Positions 1 to 7,933 of a stretch of DNA of 64,000 nt are shown here, in pieces (position 1 is the first letter of the stretch; each line of letters starts with the position of its first letter). Both the position numbers and the translations under genes were made by a program. The stretch spans positions 984,664 to 1,048,663 of the forward strand of contig NZ_JAGSPJ010000001.1 of NCBI RefSeq assembly GCF_018139545.1. Direction: 5' to 3'. The notes under the pieces were generated by a model that was not told the DNA's origin, searched no databases, and saw only the letters and a program-made list of their open reading frames with translations. The stretch is from Affinundibacterium fentianense. Lineage in GTDB: Bacteria; Pseudomonadota; Gammaproteobacteria; Burkholderiales; Burkholderiaceae_D.

Positions 1-185
1 GCTGCCGTCGCTGCACTTGCTGTCGCACTCGCTTTTTCAGTGACGGCAGGTGCCGCAGCCTTGACCGATGCAGCTTTACTCGCCGCAGCAGCTTCGACGG
101 CGACAGCAGGCTTTGCTGGGGTTTGTGCGAAAGCGGCGCTAATGGTGATTGAGGCAACCGCGAGAGTCATCAATAATTTGTTCAT
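1..185 (-). CDS. Small Ala/Lys-rich secreted protein (3' end outside window)
   Basis: Reading leftwards from the ATG at 185 gives a clear signal peptide (MNKLLMTLAVASITISAAFA, then QTPAK). After it comes a low-complexity stretch rich in Ala, Lys, Ser and Val. The frame stays open to the window edge, so at least 61 residues are present and the C-terminus is missing. No domain is visible. Composition and size resemble the small Ala/Lys-rich periplasmic proteins common in Burkholderiales, but I cannot name a family or function. No strong ribosome binding site precedes the start. Confidence 0.6.
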   Translation of the reverse strand, partial: MNKLLMTLAVASITISAAFAQTPAKPAVAVEAAAASKAASVKAAAPAVTEKASATASAATA

Positions 186-485
186 AATTAGTCCGATCAG
201 AAAAATGAGATTAATTGCCGTAGAAATCACTACGCCTTTCCACAACGCTGCCGAGGAAATTCATGTTGACACAGATTTGAAAATATCTAAGGAAATCGAT
301 AGTGAGCAGCACTCGCAGATCAATCAAGTCGCAAGCTCGATTTTTATTTGAATAGATGCCTTGTCGGCGCGATGCATTCACTGTTAACATCGACGCCCTA
401 GGCAGTATTTCAGCCGAAATTATGCAGCTATGATTCGGCTCTTATTCAGTTGATTTATTTCACATCACAACGATCAGAAAACATT
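186..485. other. Divergent intergenic region
   Basis: This stretch separates the leftward secreted-protein gene from the rightward DUF2322-like gene, so it should carry both promoters. I saw no convincing gene, RNA or clear operator in it. Confidence 0.4.
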
Positions 486-815
486 ATGTTATTCACTGAA
501 GTCTTATCGGGACTCCCCAAAGTCGATCATCTCGAGGCGATTGAACTCTACGAAAACGAAGCATTGTCGGCTCGCGTTGAAAATCAACCAGGATCATCAG
601 GAAGCGTCCGAGTTTACTTTGCATTATTCCAAGAATTCCATTGTATCGATGCACGCGCTGCTAGCAAGGGCTTAGAGCTCTATTCTGAACACACCGCTGA
701 CGCGACACAATTTCCGGGAAAACACCCGAACATTGACAGACTTATTCAACTTATTCACGTCGCCGAGAGCAATACCTCGTATTGCCCTCTACAAGTCAAG
801 CTAATTGAAAAATAA
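486..815 (+). CDS. DUF2322-like conserved hypothetical protein
   Basis: The product is 109 residues when read from the ATG at 486; the longer open frame from 450 starts without support. The sequence has an LPxxxHL start, an ENQPGSSGSVRVY segment, an AAxxGLELYxEHTxDA segment and a closing PGKHPNIDRLI motif. This is the pattern I associate with DUF2322, a small soluble family of unknown role in proteobacteria. There is no signal peptide or membrane segment. The gene converges on the HD-GYP gene and sits alone. Family assignment is from memory of the motif pattern. Confidence 0.6.
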   Translation: MLFTEVLSGLPKVDHLEAIELYENEALSARVENQPGSSGSVRVYFALFQEFHCIDARAASKGLELYSEHTADATQFPGKHPNIDRLIQLIHVAESNTSYCPLQVKLIEK

Positions 816-907
816 AAGGAGAAAGGAATTTCGCTGTCGAGTACAAGTCATTACATACATAACTTTGACTGCACTCGCAGTCCATGGGATTCCTACGCAT
901 GCGGTCC

Positions 908-2281
908 TTAATCTAATTTGGCAATCGCCAATTTCAGCGCCTCAAAACAGCGAACATCAATTGCTGTATGGAGATTTTCCGCCATCATTTCCAAGGTCTT
1001 TGGGATAGGAATGGCACCGCGATAGGGACGCTCAGCAGTAATCGCATCAAAAATATCTGCCGTCGTAATAATACGGGTTTCCAAAGTAATTTCCTCCGAC
1101 TTCAGACCCTTAGGATAGCCAGTGCCATCAAGTTTTTCGTGATGTGCAGCCGCTACCTTTGCCAATTCAGAGAATGCTGCTATGCGCGACAAAATTGTCT
1201 CGGTATAACTAGCATGTAGTTTCACTGCATCCCACTCAGAGATATCCAATTTGCCAGCTTTGTCCAGGACACTATTGCTCACACCGAGTTTCCCAACATC
1301 ATGCAAAAGTGCGCCACGTTTTAACCATCGACGTCGCTCAGGGCTTAAATCCAACGCCTCCGCGATCATATCGGTATAGAGCGCGACACGTGCACTGTGG
1401 CCACTGGTGTAAGGGCTTTTCGAATCGACGACCTGACCAAATGCAGCAGCGATATCGTCTAAATAATCATCATCGAGTGGCACTTCATTCGATTTTGGTT
1501 CAAGCGCCAACACTTTTTGTGTAATCTCTTGCGACTGTAAATCATCCCAAAATGCCTGATTTTGTGCAATCCGTTCAAATGCATCGACCAGCAGAGGATC
1601 AAACCAAACTCCTGAGCGATCACGAATTTCATTCAGAGCAGCAGCAGGACCATCTGCGATTTGGAACACATCAATGACCTGTGATAACAATGCGATTCTG
1701 GAGAACATAGGTATCGCTTCAGCTTTCAATTGATCTGGACGCCCTTGCCCATTGAAATGCTCATCAAGGCTGTAGATACCTTGAGCAACTTCTTCTGAAA
1801 ATCGTAAAAGACGTGCAATTTCAGCACCGCGATGACAACGCGTTGCAATCAGCTCCTGCGCTATATTTCTTCCGTCACGTAAGATCGTCAAAACACTACG
1901 AAATCGCTCAGCTAAACCCGCTTTCAAACCAGTATGTTTTAAAACAAAATGCAAAACTTGAGGAAGACTATCCCCTACCGTTTTGAAATCGCGCTTAAAT
2001 TGCAAATCGTCTGCCAGATACAGTTCACAAATACGCGCAGCATTACTGCTGCATCCGAGATCCTTCAGCAGCAAGGTGTAATACAAATCCCAGAGTTGAT
2101 CTTCAGGAAGTCGAATCTCACGCCCGATATGCATTCCGATCCAACAACACCGAATACAATGTCCCTCTGGCTGTCCCTCGGTAATATCTAGAGCATGGCT
2201 GAGCGCGCTGATCAGCTCGGACAACTTCAGCCCGGGCGCTGATTGAATTGTGCCATTTGCATTGTGACTACACTCTGACAT
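908..2281 (-). CDS. HD-GYP domain phosphohydrolase with degenerate N-terminal HD half
   Basis: The C-terminal half (about residues 285-450) is a full HD-GYP domain: GHSARV, then HDVGK, then HHEKLDGTGYP and a late DIFDAI segment. Such domains hydrolyse cyclic di-GMP with a metal centre. The N-terminal half (about 20-240) keeps the same architecture in decayed form: LLLKDLG stands where the HD pair should be and HFNGQGRP resembles the GYP loop, so it is probably non-catalytic. I chose the ATG at 2281 because AGGGAGGG lies six bases upstream; an in-frame start at 2332 would add 17 residues. There is no membrane segment, so it is cytoplasmic. The protein probably lowers c-di-GMP in response to an unknown input. 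Confidence 0.85.
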   Translation of the reverse strand: MSECSHNANGTIQSAPGLKLSELISALSHALDITEGQPEGHCIRCCWIGMHIGREIRLPEDQLWDLYYTLLLKDLGCSSNAARICELYLADDLQFKRDFKTVGDSLPQVLHFVLKHTGLKAGLAERFRSVLTILRDGRNIAQELIATRCHRGAEIARLLRFSEEVAQGIYSLDEHFNGQGRPDQLKAEAIPMFSRIALLSQVIDVFQIADGPAAALNEIRDRSGVWFDPLLVDAFERIAQNQAFWDDLQSQEITQKVLALEPKSNEVPLDDDYLDDIAAAFGQVVDSKSPYTSGHSARVALYTDMIAEALDLSPERRRWLKRGALLHDVGKLGVSNSVLDKAGKLDISEWDAVKLHASYTETILSRIAAFSELAKVAAAHHEKLDGTGYPKGLKSEEITLETRIITTADIFDAITAERPYRGAIPIPKTLEMMAENLHTAIDVRCFEALKLAIAKLD

Positions 2282-2360
2282 GAAGAATCCCTCCCTGACA
2301 ACCTGCCAAGCCGATTGAGTCCAATCCGGCACCAGAACAGAGAATACTCTAAATCAAAAA

Positions 2361-2394
2361 AAAATGCCGCGATGAAACTATCACGGCATTTTTT
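2361..2394 (-). terminator. Rho-independent terminator of the beta-propeller lipoprotein gene
   Basis: A 10-bp stem (ATGCCGCGAT at 2364-2373 against ATCACGGCAT at 2380-2389, one mismatch) has a 6-nt loop and a run of A on the plus strand at its left, which gives a T-run on the minus strand. It lies just past the stop of the leftward gene ending at 2421. Confidence 0.8.
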
Positions 2395-2420
2395 AGTATC
2401 CAATTTATTTGGAGAAACGA

Positions 2421-4073
2421 CTATTTTCCAATTGCAAACAATACAGCATTGTTGATTGCATACACCTTACCGTCCGGACCAACCGCAGTCGGTGTATAAG
2501 ACTCGCCTAAGCCACTCGTTAACCGTATTTTTTCACTGAGTTTATTGCTCGTCAAATCCCATCGATACAAAATGCCATCCTCACTATTGACCACCACAGA
2601 TTTAGTAAAAGGATCTACCGCTGCCGTATTCACACACCATTCAATAAAGCCACCTGGTACATTCGGATCAGGAGTTGGGCCAAGTAAGGTTAACACTTCC
2701 GTCATTACTTTTAATGGAGAGATTCGATCTAACTGCTCATTGTGTGGATCAAGAATCGCAATTTCGTTCATCCCGTTTCCAGAACCAGCTCGCTCATAAT
2801 TATTGTATTTAACCATCAATAAATAGGAAGATGAGCCTTTATAACTCGGTACCAAATTCGCAGGAACTATTGATGGCGTGTCATCCCACCCAAACGATCC
2901 GGGAGTTTTAGTTTGGGACAAGTCCGCATTAAAATGCAAAAGCCAACCACGCGCATTATGTGACCCATAGGTCGCCTCCAGAACACCAATATAAACGTCA
3001 CCATCCGGCGCAATTAAAGGTGAGGCAGTACTGTCATCAGAAATGTTCGCCGGTGCTTTTTCAAATGGATCGATGAGCTGTACTTTCGATTTCAATGCCA
3101 GCGTGCCACTATCCAACGCCAACATATAGCCTGTTTGGCGAACGCCCGTTGCGATATTATCGTTGGCGACAACATAGATCGTCTTTTGATCTTTCGAAAC
3201 AGCGATCGCACTATTCGTGGCAGCTTTAGCAATCCCTGGTGCGAGACCCGCAATACTGACAGTGGTGACTTTGCCATCGGGTGTGATTTTTGTAATTCCG
3301 CTAGTTAGATTCGCAGCATTGCCTGGTGCTGCAATAAAGCCGAAATAGACGTTATTTTGTGAATCACTTGTAATCGGCGTATTGATAATAATGCTGCGAT
3401 CTAAGCTTGCCTTATTGGCGGAATAAACGGCATCGCCATAAAATACAATATTCTTTAGCGTACCCGTACTCGCGTCGACATCATCGCGATAATAAACTTT
3501 ACCACCGGCACCGGGCGCGTATACGCGATTGTTGGCTGTCAAGGTCACGTTATAAGTCGGTGTCCAACGATAAGGTGGCATGATGTAGTCGGTGTTTTCA
3601 GACCATATGACTTTTCCATCGTTTCCATTTCTAGCCTCAAACCGATACACTGGATCCGAGGCGATTTTAACTGGCATGACGACTGTGTTTTTCGCGCTAA
3701 TGACTGGTGAGCCATAGTGCACTAACAAATAGCCCTGCGCAGAATATTTGGGAGCGAGATCCACTGGCGCCTGCCAAACTATTTTTGAAAACGATTGCGT
3801 TGCGACAGCGGACAATGCCTCATGCTGTGCGTTCCCCGCATGACTTAACCATGGCGGCCCAACCACACCTGAATTTCCATTGCCAGTACCCGTACCGGTT
3901 CCAGTCCCTGTTCCTGAACCGGAACTCGATGAGCTCGTCCCGGTACCAGAGCCACCACAAGCAACAATTATCGAAGAAGTGAACACAGCCAAAACCAAGC
4001 TTAGTAAAATTTTATTGTGTTTCGCTGTATTTCTATCTGTATTTCTATCTTTATTTTTATGTTTATCTAGCAT
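2421..4073 (-). CDS. PQQ-like beta-propeller lipoprotein
   Basis: The product is about 550 residues. The N-terminus has Lys/Arg-rich residues, a hydrophobic stretch and a lipobox (SIIVAC|GGS), so it is a predicted lipoprotein. After the Cys comes a Gly/Ser/Thr linker with repeated GT pairs. The rest alternates beta-rich segments with recurring patterns such as NNVYFGF, PDGDVYIG and PDGKVYAINNAVLF, typical of outer-membrane or periplasmic PQQ-binding-like eight-bladed propellers; no catalytic residues are evident. I used the ATG at 4073 (MLDKHKN) rather than the GTG at 4118, since it leaves a normal signal peptide. The gene stands alone with its own terminator. It may act as a scaffold or substrate-binding protein on the cell surface. 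Confidence 0.7.
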   Translation of the reverse strand: MLDKHKNKDRNTDRNTAKHNKILLSLVLAVFTSSIIVACGGSGTGTSSSSSGSGTGTGTGTGTGNGNSGVVGPPWLSHAGNAQHEALSAVATQSFSKIVWQAPVDLAPKYSAQGYLLVHYGSPVISAKNTVVMPVKIASDPVYRFEARNGNDGKVIWSENTDYIMPPYRWTPTYNVTLTANNRVYAPGAGGKVYYRDDVDASTGTLKNIVFYGDAVYSANKASLDRSIIINTPITSDSQNNVYFGFIAAPGNAANLTSGITKITPDGKVTTVSIAGLAPGIAKAATNSAIAVSKDQKTIYVVANDNIATGVRQTGYMLALDSGTLALKSKVQLIDPFEKAPANISDDSTASPLIAPDGDVYIGVLEATYGSHNARGWLLHFNADLSQTKTPGSFGWDDTPSIVPANLVPSYKGSSSYLLMVKYNNYERAGSGNGMNEIAILDPHNEQLDRISPLKVMTEVLTLLGPTPDPNVPGGFIEWCVNTAAVDPFTKSVVVNSEDGILYRWDLTSNKLSEKIRLTSGLGESYTPTAVGPDGKVYAINNAVLFAIGK

Positions 4074-4366
4074 TTTGATGGTCTCGATTATTTCATTATA
4101 TGGATACGATTCTTCCACTTTTCAGATGAAGCACGCAAATGAAAAGTCAAAGAATTTAATGTTTTTATTAATAAACCGAGTAAGATTGACCCAATTCAAA
4201 GAAAAATTCAAGTGGTCTTGAAAGATAATCAAAGTCAATGCATTTTGGTGAATTTTTCCAAGACAAAATCGCGAGCAGTGATCGACTTGATATGAATTAC
4301 GAAGCGTCTAAGAACGTCACGCACAAGCCCACGACCTCCATCATTTTTTTCATGTTCAATGCTGTA

Positions 4367-6661
4367 ATGAATACATTTCTGTCCCGTCTTGCTCTGCCCA
4401 CTTTTTTCTTACTTTTGCTGATTGGATGCCAAGACAAAACAGCGTCAACAGCGCAGCAAGCAAGTGCAGAAGATCAGCAAGTTCTCCAACAACCAGATCA
4501 AATGGGATCAGGCGTCAAACACGCTCCCACTCCACACATAGAAAAAAGAACTTACCCCATCGTATTCATCACCCAAGTTCCAACCCAGCATGACCTCAAC
4601 ACGCGACTATCTGCATTTGCCAATCATCGAACCAGCGTGATCGACGTACCACGTGGCGGTGATCTCATGTTGCGCTACCCCGACGGTGTACTACGCAATC
4701 TCAGTGCAGAAGCGGGGCTCGGGATGCAAGGGATACAATTGAACAAAGCGATCGCAGTGCGCGAACCTTCTGTGCATCCAAACGGACAGACGATCTTAGT
4801 CAGCATTTTGATAGGATCACCGCACAAAAACCAAAGCAGCGCAAACTACAAATGGCAAATTTACGAAGTCACGCAGCTAGGGCGAAACGAAAAACCGCGC
4901 TTCCAGAGAGTTGCGGGTCAACCGACTGAATATAATCAACTCTCTCCAATTTATGCCGATAACGGAGATATCATTTTCACCTCGGATCGTCCTAGAACAG
5001 GTGAACCGCACCTATATCCACAACTTGATGAATACGAAGCAACGCCGAGCGTCAGTGGAATTTGGAAACTAAATCGCAAGAGCGGTAAATTGCAATTGCT
5101 GACGCACACACCGAGCGGTGCGTTCAGTCCTATGATCGATAGTTTTGGGCGCGTACTGTTTACTCGCTGGGATCATTTACAGCAAGATCAACTCGCTGAT
5201 CGTGATCGCGATGCGGAACGCAATCGAGTACAGTTGCCCTTCGCTTCTTTCAATTTTAACGACGAGTCTGTACAGGCAAAGCGTTTGAACCATCGCAATG
5301 AAATTTTTCCTGAATCACGCGTTGGTAGTACCAGCACCTACGGGCAAGTGAACGCATTCCGTAGTAATTTTTTTTCGCTTTGGCAAGTTGATCAATCAGG
5401 TGGCAACGAAGAAACCATCAATCATCTTGGCTTACATGAGCTCAATTTTGGATATCTAATGCCTAGCTTCAGCGAGGATCCTAATTTGAGCAAGCAAACC
5501 AATTTATCACTGCACGAAAATCGCATCCCCATGCGACGTGAAGGGGGTTTTTTTCATCCTCGCGAAGACCCACTTCACCCTGGTACCTACTATGGAATTA
5601 ATGCTCGAGAATCAGGGTCGTTTACGACAGATAGCATTATTAAACTCATCGCGCCGCCGCACGCTAATCCCGAACAGATTCGCGTTGTTGCTGTTACGAA
5701 AATGGAGAAAAACGATCAATTGCATGATGGGCGTTACCGCAACCCGCTCCCACTATCAGATGGCCGCTTGTTAGCCAGCCGTACCAGTGATCAACTTCCC
5801 CCGCAAGCTGAGACTAGCCTGCGCGATCTACGTTTGACTTTTTTAGAAGAGGATCTACAAACTGGCTATTTTAAGCCCACCAAGCCACTCACATCGGGTA
5901 TTCGTAAGAAACTAAGCTGGTGGGAAGGAGAAAAACTTCGGCACTTTGATGGCGAGTTATGGGAGTTAGAAGCAGTGGAATTGAGGCCACGAACAATCAG
6001 TCCTCCTACAACAATGACACTAGAACGCCCAGAACAAGCCGTTTTTGAAGAAGAACAAGTCAATGTGAAGGAACTTCAAGCATGGTTGGAAAATGAACGG
6101 CTTGCACTCATCGTGACACGAAATCAAACTAGTCGTGATCGCGCTGATCGACAACAACCGTTCAATTTAGAAATAGAGAATGGCACAAAGACAGTGTCAA
6201 ACGAATTCTCTAAAGGCAAAATCTATCAGCTTCAACACTTTCAAATTTTGCAGGCCGAACAAATTCGTGCGTATCCAGATCGCGCTGGTAGGCGCAATCT
6301 TGCACAGACAATTCCGAATTTTCACCCTGTCAATAAAGTCCCATCCACCCTAAATGAAAACTTACAGAGCAGCGTCATCATCGAAAAAGATGGTTCGACC
6401 GCAGTGATTGTGCCAGCAGAGAGAGCACTAACCTGGCAGACAACAGACTCGAAGGGAACGCCCGTTGTACGCGAGCGAAATTGGGTGACATTCAAATCGG
6501 GAGAAATTCGCGTCTGCGCTTCATGTCACGGTGTGAATCAGCGCGATCAAGCCGGATTTTTGGCTCCAACCAATAAGCCTGAGGCTTTACGTGAACTTCT
6601 CAGACGATGGAAGAAAACAAGCCAACTCCGCGCATCTTCACTCAACTCACCGATAAAATAA
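4367..6661 (+). CDS. Hydrazine synthase alpha-subunit-like lipoprotein with one c-type haem site
   Basis: Read from the ATG at 4367 the product is 764 residues, starting MNTFLSRLALP and reaching a lipobox (LLLLIGC) at Cys 21. Upstream in-frame ATGs at 4352 and before would put extra residues ahead of the signal. The body contains DVPRGGDLMLRYPDG, AVREPSVHPNG and IIFTSDR, a beta-propeller pattern also seen in the middle domain of the anammox HzsA subunit and in many uncharacterised proteins of heterotrophs. A CASCHG motif near residue 717 is a standard CxxCH site for one covalent haem c. There is no neighbouring HzsB/C gene and no reason to infer hydrazine chemistry. The gene is monocistronic, with a terminator after it. 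Family call is by motif memory; function is unknown, probably a periplasmic redox or haem-linked role. Confidence 0.65.
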   Translation: MNTFLSRLALPTFFLLLLIGCQDKTASTAQQASAEDQQVLQQPDQMGSGVKHAPTPHIEKRTYPIVFITQVPTQHDLNTRLSAFANHRTSVIDVPRGGDLMLRYPDGVLRNLSAEAGLGMQGIQLNKAIAVREPSVHPNGQTILVSILIGSPHKNQSSANYKWQIYEVTQLGRNEKPRFQRVAGQPTEYNQLSPIYADNGDIIFTSDRPRTGEPHLYPQLDEYEATPSVSGIWKLNRKSGKLQLLTHTPSGAFSPMIDSFGRVLFTRWDHLQQDQLADRDRDAERNRVQLPFASFNFNDESVQAKRLNHRNEIFPESRVGSTSTYGQVNAFRSNFFSLWQVDQSGGNEETINHLGLHELNFGYLMPSFSEDPNLSKQTNLSLHENRIPMRREGGFFHPREDPLHPGTYYGINARESGSFTTDSIIKLIAPPHANPEQIRVVAVTKMEKNDQLHDGRYRNPLPLSDGRLLASRTSDQLPPQAETSLRDLRLTFLEEDLQTGYFKPTKPLTSGIRKKLSWWEGEKLRHFDGELWELEAVELRPRTISPPTTMTLERPEQAVFEEEQVNVKELQAWLENERLALIVTRNQTSRDRADRQQPFNLEIENGTKTVSNEFSKGKIYQLQHFQILQAEQIRAYPDRAGRRNLAQTIPNFHPVNKVPSTLNENLQSSVIIEKDGSTAVIVPAERALTWQTTDSKGTPVVRERNWVTFKSGEIRVCASCHGVNQRDQAGFLAPTNKPEALRELLRRWKKTSQLRASSLNSPIK

Positions 6662-6691
6662 CAAGTTAAAGCGATCAATGGAGCCACCCTA

Positions 6692-6710
6692 GGGCGAAAA
6701 GCGCCCTTTT
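6692..6710 (+). terminator. Terminator after the HzsA-like gene
   Basis: GGGCG-AAAAG-CGCCC hairpin (6692-6706) followed by TTTT, 30 bases after the stop codon. Confidence 0.75.
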
Positions 6711-6778
6711 CTGTGATACACAATCGTGCGAACGCCGGAAAACACTGAAATAGCAGAGTTTTTAGAGTGAAAAGCCTT

Positions 6779-6784
6779 TATAAT
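6779..6784 (+). promoter_or_regulatory. Likely -10 box of the ribF promoter
   Basis: A perfect TATAAT sits about 110 bases before the ribF start and after the upstream terminator. No good -35 hexamer is found at 16-18 bases, so only the -10 box is claimed. Confidence 0.4.
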
Positions 6785-6795
6785 CAAAGGTTTTT

Positions 6796-6850
6796 CGAGA
6801 GCATCTTTATCCTAAAGACTCTCGGAACCAAAGCTGCAAAATAAAGCAGC
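6796..6850 (+). promoter_or_regulatory. Two stem-loops in the ribF leader
   Basis: First stem-loop: CGAGAG (6796-6801) pairs with CTCTCG (6819-6824), and after a 2-nt bulge TCTTTA (6804-6809) pairs with TAAAGA (6813-6818), leaving a 3-nt loop. Second: GCTGC (6833-6837) pairs with GCAGC (6846-6850). Neither is followed by a T-run, so they are not classic terminators. They start just after the presumed transcription start and may stabilise the mRNA or regulate it. The sequence does not look like an FMN riboswitch. Confidence 0.45.
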
Positions 6851-6891
6851 ATGATTCGATCAAATTGGCATTTTCAAAAAGAATTAAAAGA

Positions 6892-7860
6892 ATGAAGGTT
6901 TTCCGCGGTCTTCCCAATATGACATCACGCGCTCCATGCGCACTGGCTATTGGCAACTTTGATGGCGTCCATCTTGGACATCAAGCCTTGCTGTCTGATT
7001 TACGTGCGGCTGCAACACGCCTACAAATTGACGCGGCAGTCATGAGCTTCGAGCCACATCCGCGCGCTTTTTTTGCACAAAAGCTCGGCGACCTTTCAAA
7101 AGCGCCGACTCGCATTGCGAATTTGCGCGACAATTTATCCGCCCTTGATCTCGCCGGGATAGATCGTGTCATCGTCGAACACTTTAATGCGCACTTTGCT
7201 GCGCTCAGCCCAGAAGAATTTATCAAAAACATTTTAGTCGATGGACTACACGTCAAGCTAGTCATGGTCGGCGACGACTTCCGCTTTGGTGCGAAACGGG
7301 CTGGCGATATCCATACATTAAAAGAAGCAGGCGAGCGTTATGGTTTTGTTGTGCAAACCATGAATACCGTCGAGCGTAATGGCGAGAGAATTTCTTCGTC
7401 TGCCGTACGTGCTGCTTTAGCTGCAGGCGATTTTGACGAAGCCAAACATTTACTTGGTCGCCCATATCAAATTTCTGGTCACGTTGTGCACGGTCAAAAA
7501 CTTGGTCGGACTTTAGGTTTTCCGACTTTGAACTTGCGCATCGCGCACCATAAACCTGCCGTGATGGGCATTTTTGTGGTGCAAGTACATGGCTTGAGTG
7601 AACAGCCTTTGCCAGCGGTCGCAAGTATGGGTGTGCGTCCAACGGTGGATGATAGTGGTCGGGTTTTACTTGAAACTCACATCCTTGATCAGCATGTGGA
7701 TGCATATGGCAAGGTTATTCACGTCGAGTTTTTACAAAAGCTGCGCGACGAAGAAAAGTATGTGGACTTACCGACCTTAACTGCCGCGATCAACCGCGAC
7801 GCCGATCAAGCGCGTAGCTATTTTAAGCAACGCAATGGCTCCGCTACAGACCGAATTTGA
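6892..7860 (+). CDS. ribF: Bifunctional riboflavin kinase / FAD synthetase
   Basis: RibF phosphorylates riboflavin to FMN and adenylylates FMN to FAD in the cytoplasm. The N-terminal FAD synthetase domain shows GNFDGVHLGHQ, the nucleotidyl-transferase signature, and the later ISSSAVR segment. The C-terminal kinase domain carries GRPYQISGHVVHGQKLGRTLGFPTLN. The length of 322 residues is normal. I chose the ATG at 6892 (MKVFRGLP) because this start is usual in Burkholderiales and the longer frame from 6865 adds only unrelated residues. The gene leads the ribF-ileS-lspA-coaBC-dut block, with ileS 73 bases downstream. The leader holds two hairpins that may matter for regulation. Confidence 0.95.
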   Translation: MKVFRGLPNMTSRAPCALAIGNFDGVHLGHQALLSDLRAAATRLQIDAAVMSFEPHPRAFFAQKLGDLSKAPTRIANLRDNLSALDLAGIDRVIVEHFNAHFAALSPEEFIKNILVDGLHVKLVMVGDDFRFGAKRAGDIHTLKEAGERYGFVVQTMNTVERNGERISSSAVRAALAAGDFDEAKHLLGRPYQISGHVVHGQKLGRTLGFPTLNLRIAHHKPAVMGIFVVQVHGLSEQPLPAVASMGVRPTVDDSGRVLLETHILDQHVDAYGKVIHVEFLQKLRDEEKYVDLPTLTAAINRDADQARSYFKQRNGSATDRI

Positions 7861-7877
7861 AGGACGCCTAGCGTCCT
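7861..7877 (+). terminator. Short hairpin after ribF
   Basis: A perfect palindrome (AGGACGC-CTA-GCGTCCT) begins right after the ribF stop codon. A T-run appears only some 14 bases later, so it is at most a weak or partial terminator between ribF and ileS. Confidence 0.45.
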
Positions 7878-7933
7878 CTCTCATCCAACATTTTTTATAC
7901 CGATTTTAGATTTCAAATTGAAGCGAAACGACT

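Noticed and set aside
6796-6850. FMN riboswitch before ribF
   Set aside because: The two hairpins do not form the multi-branched FMN element and lack its conserved motifs.
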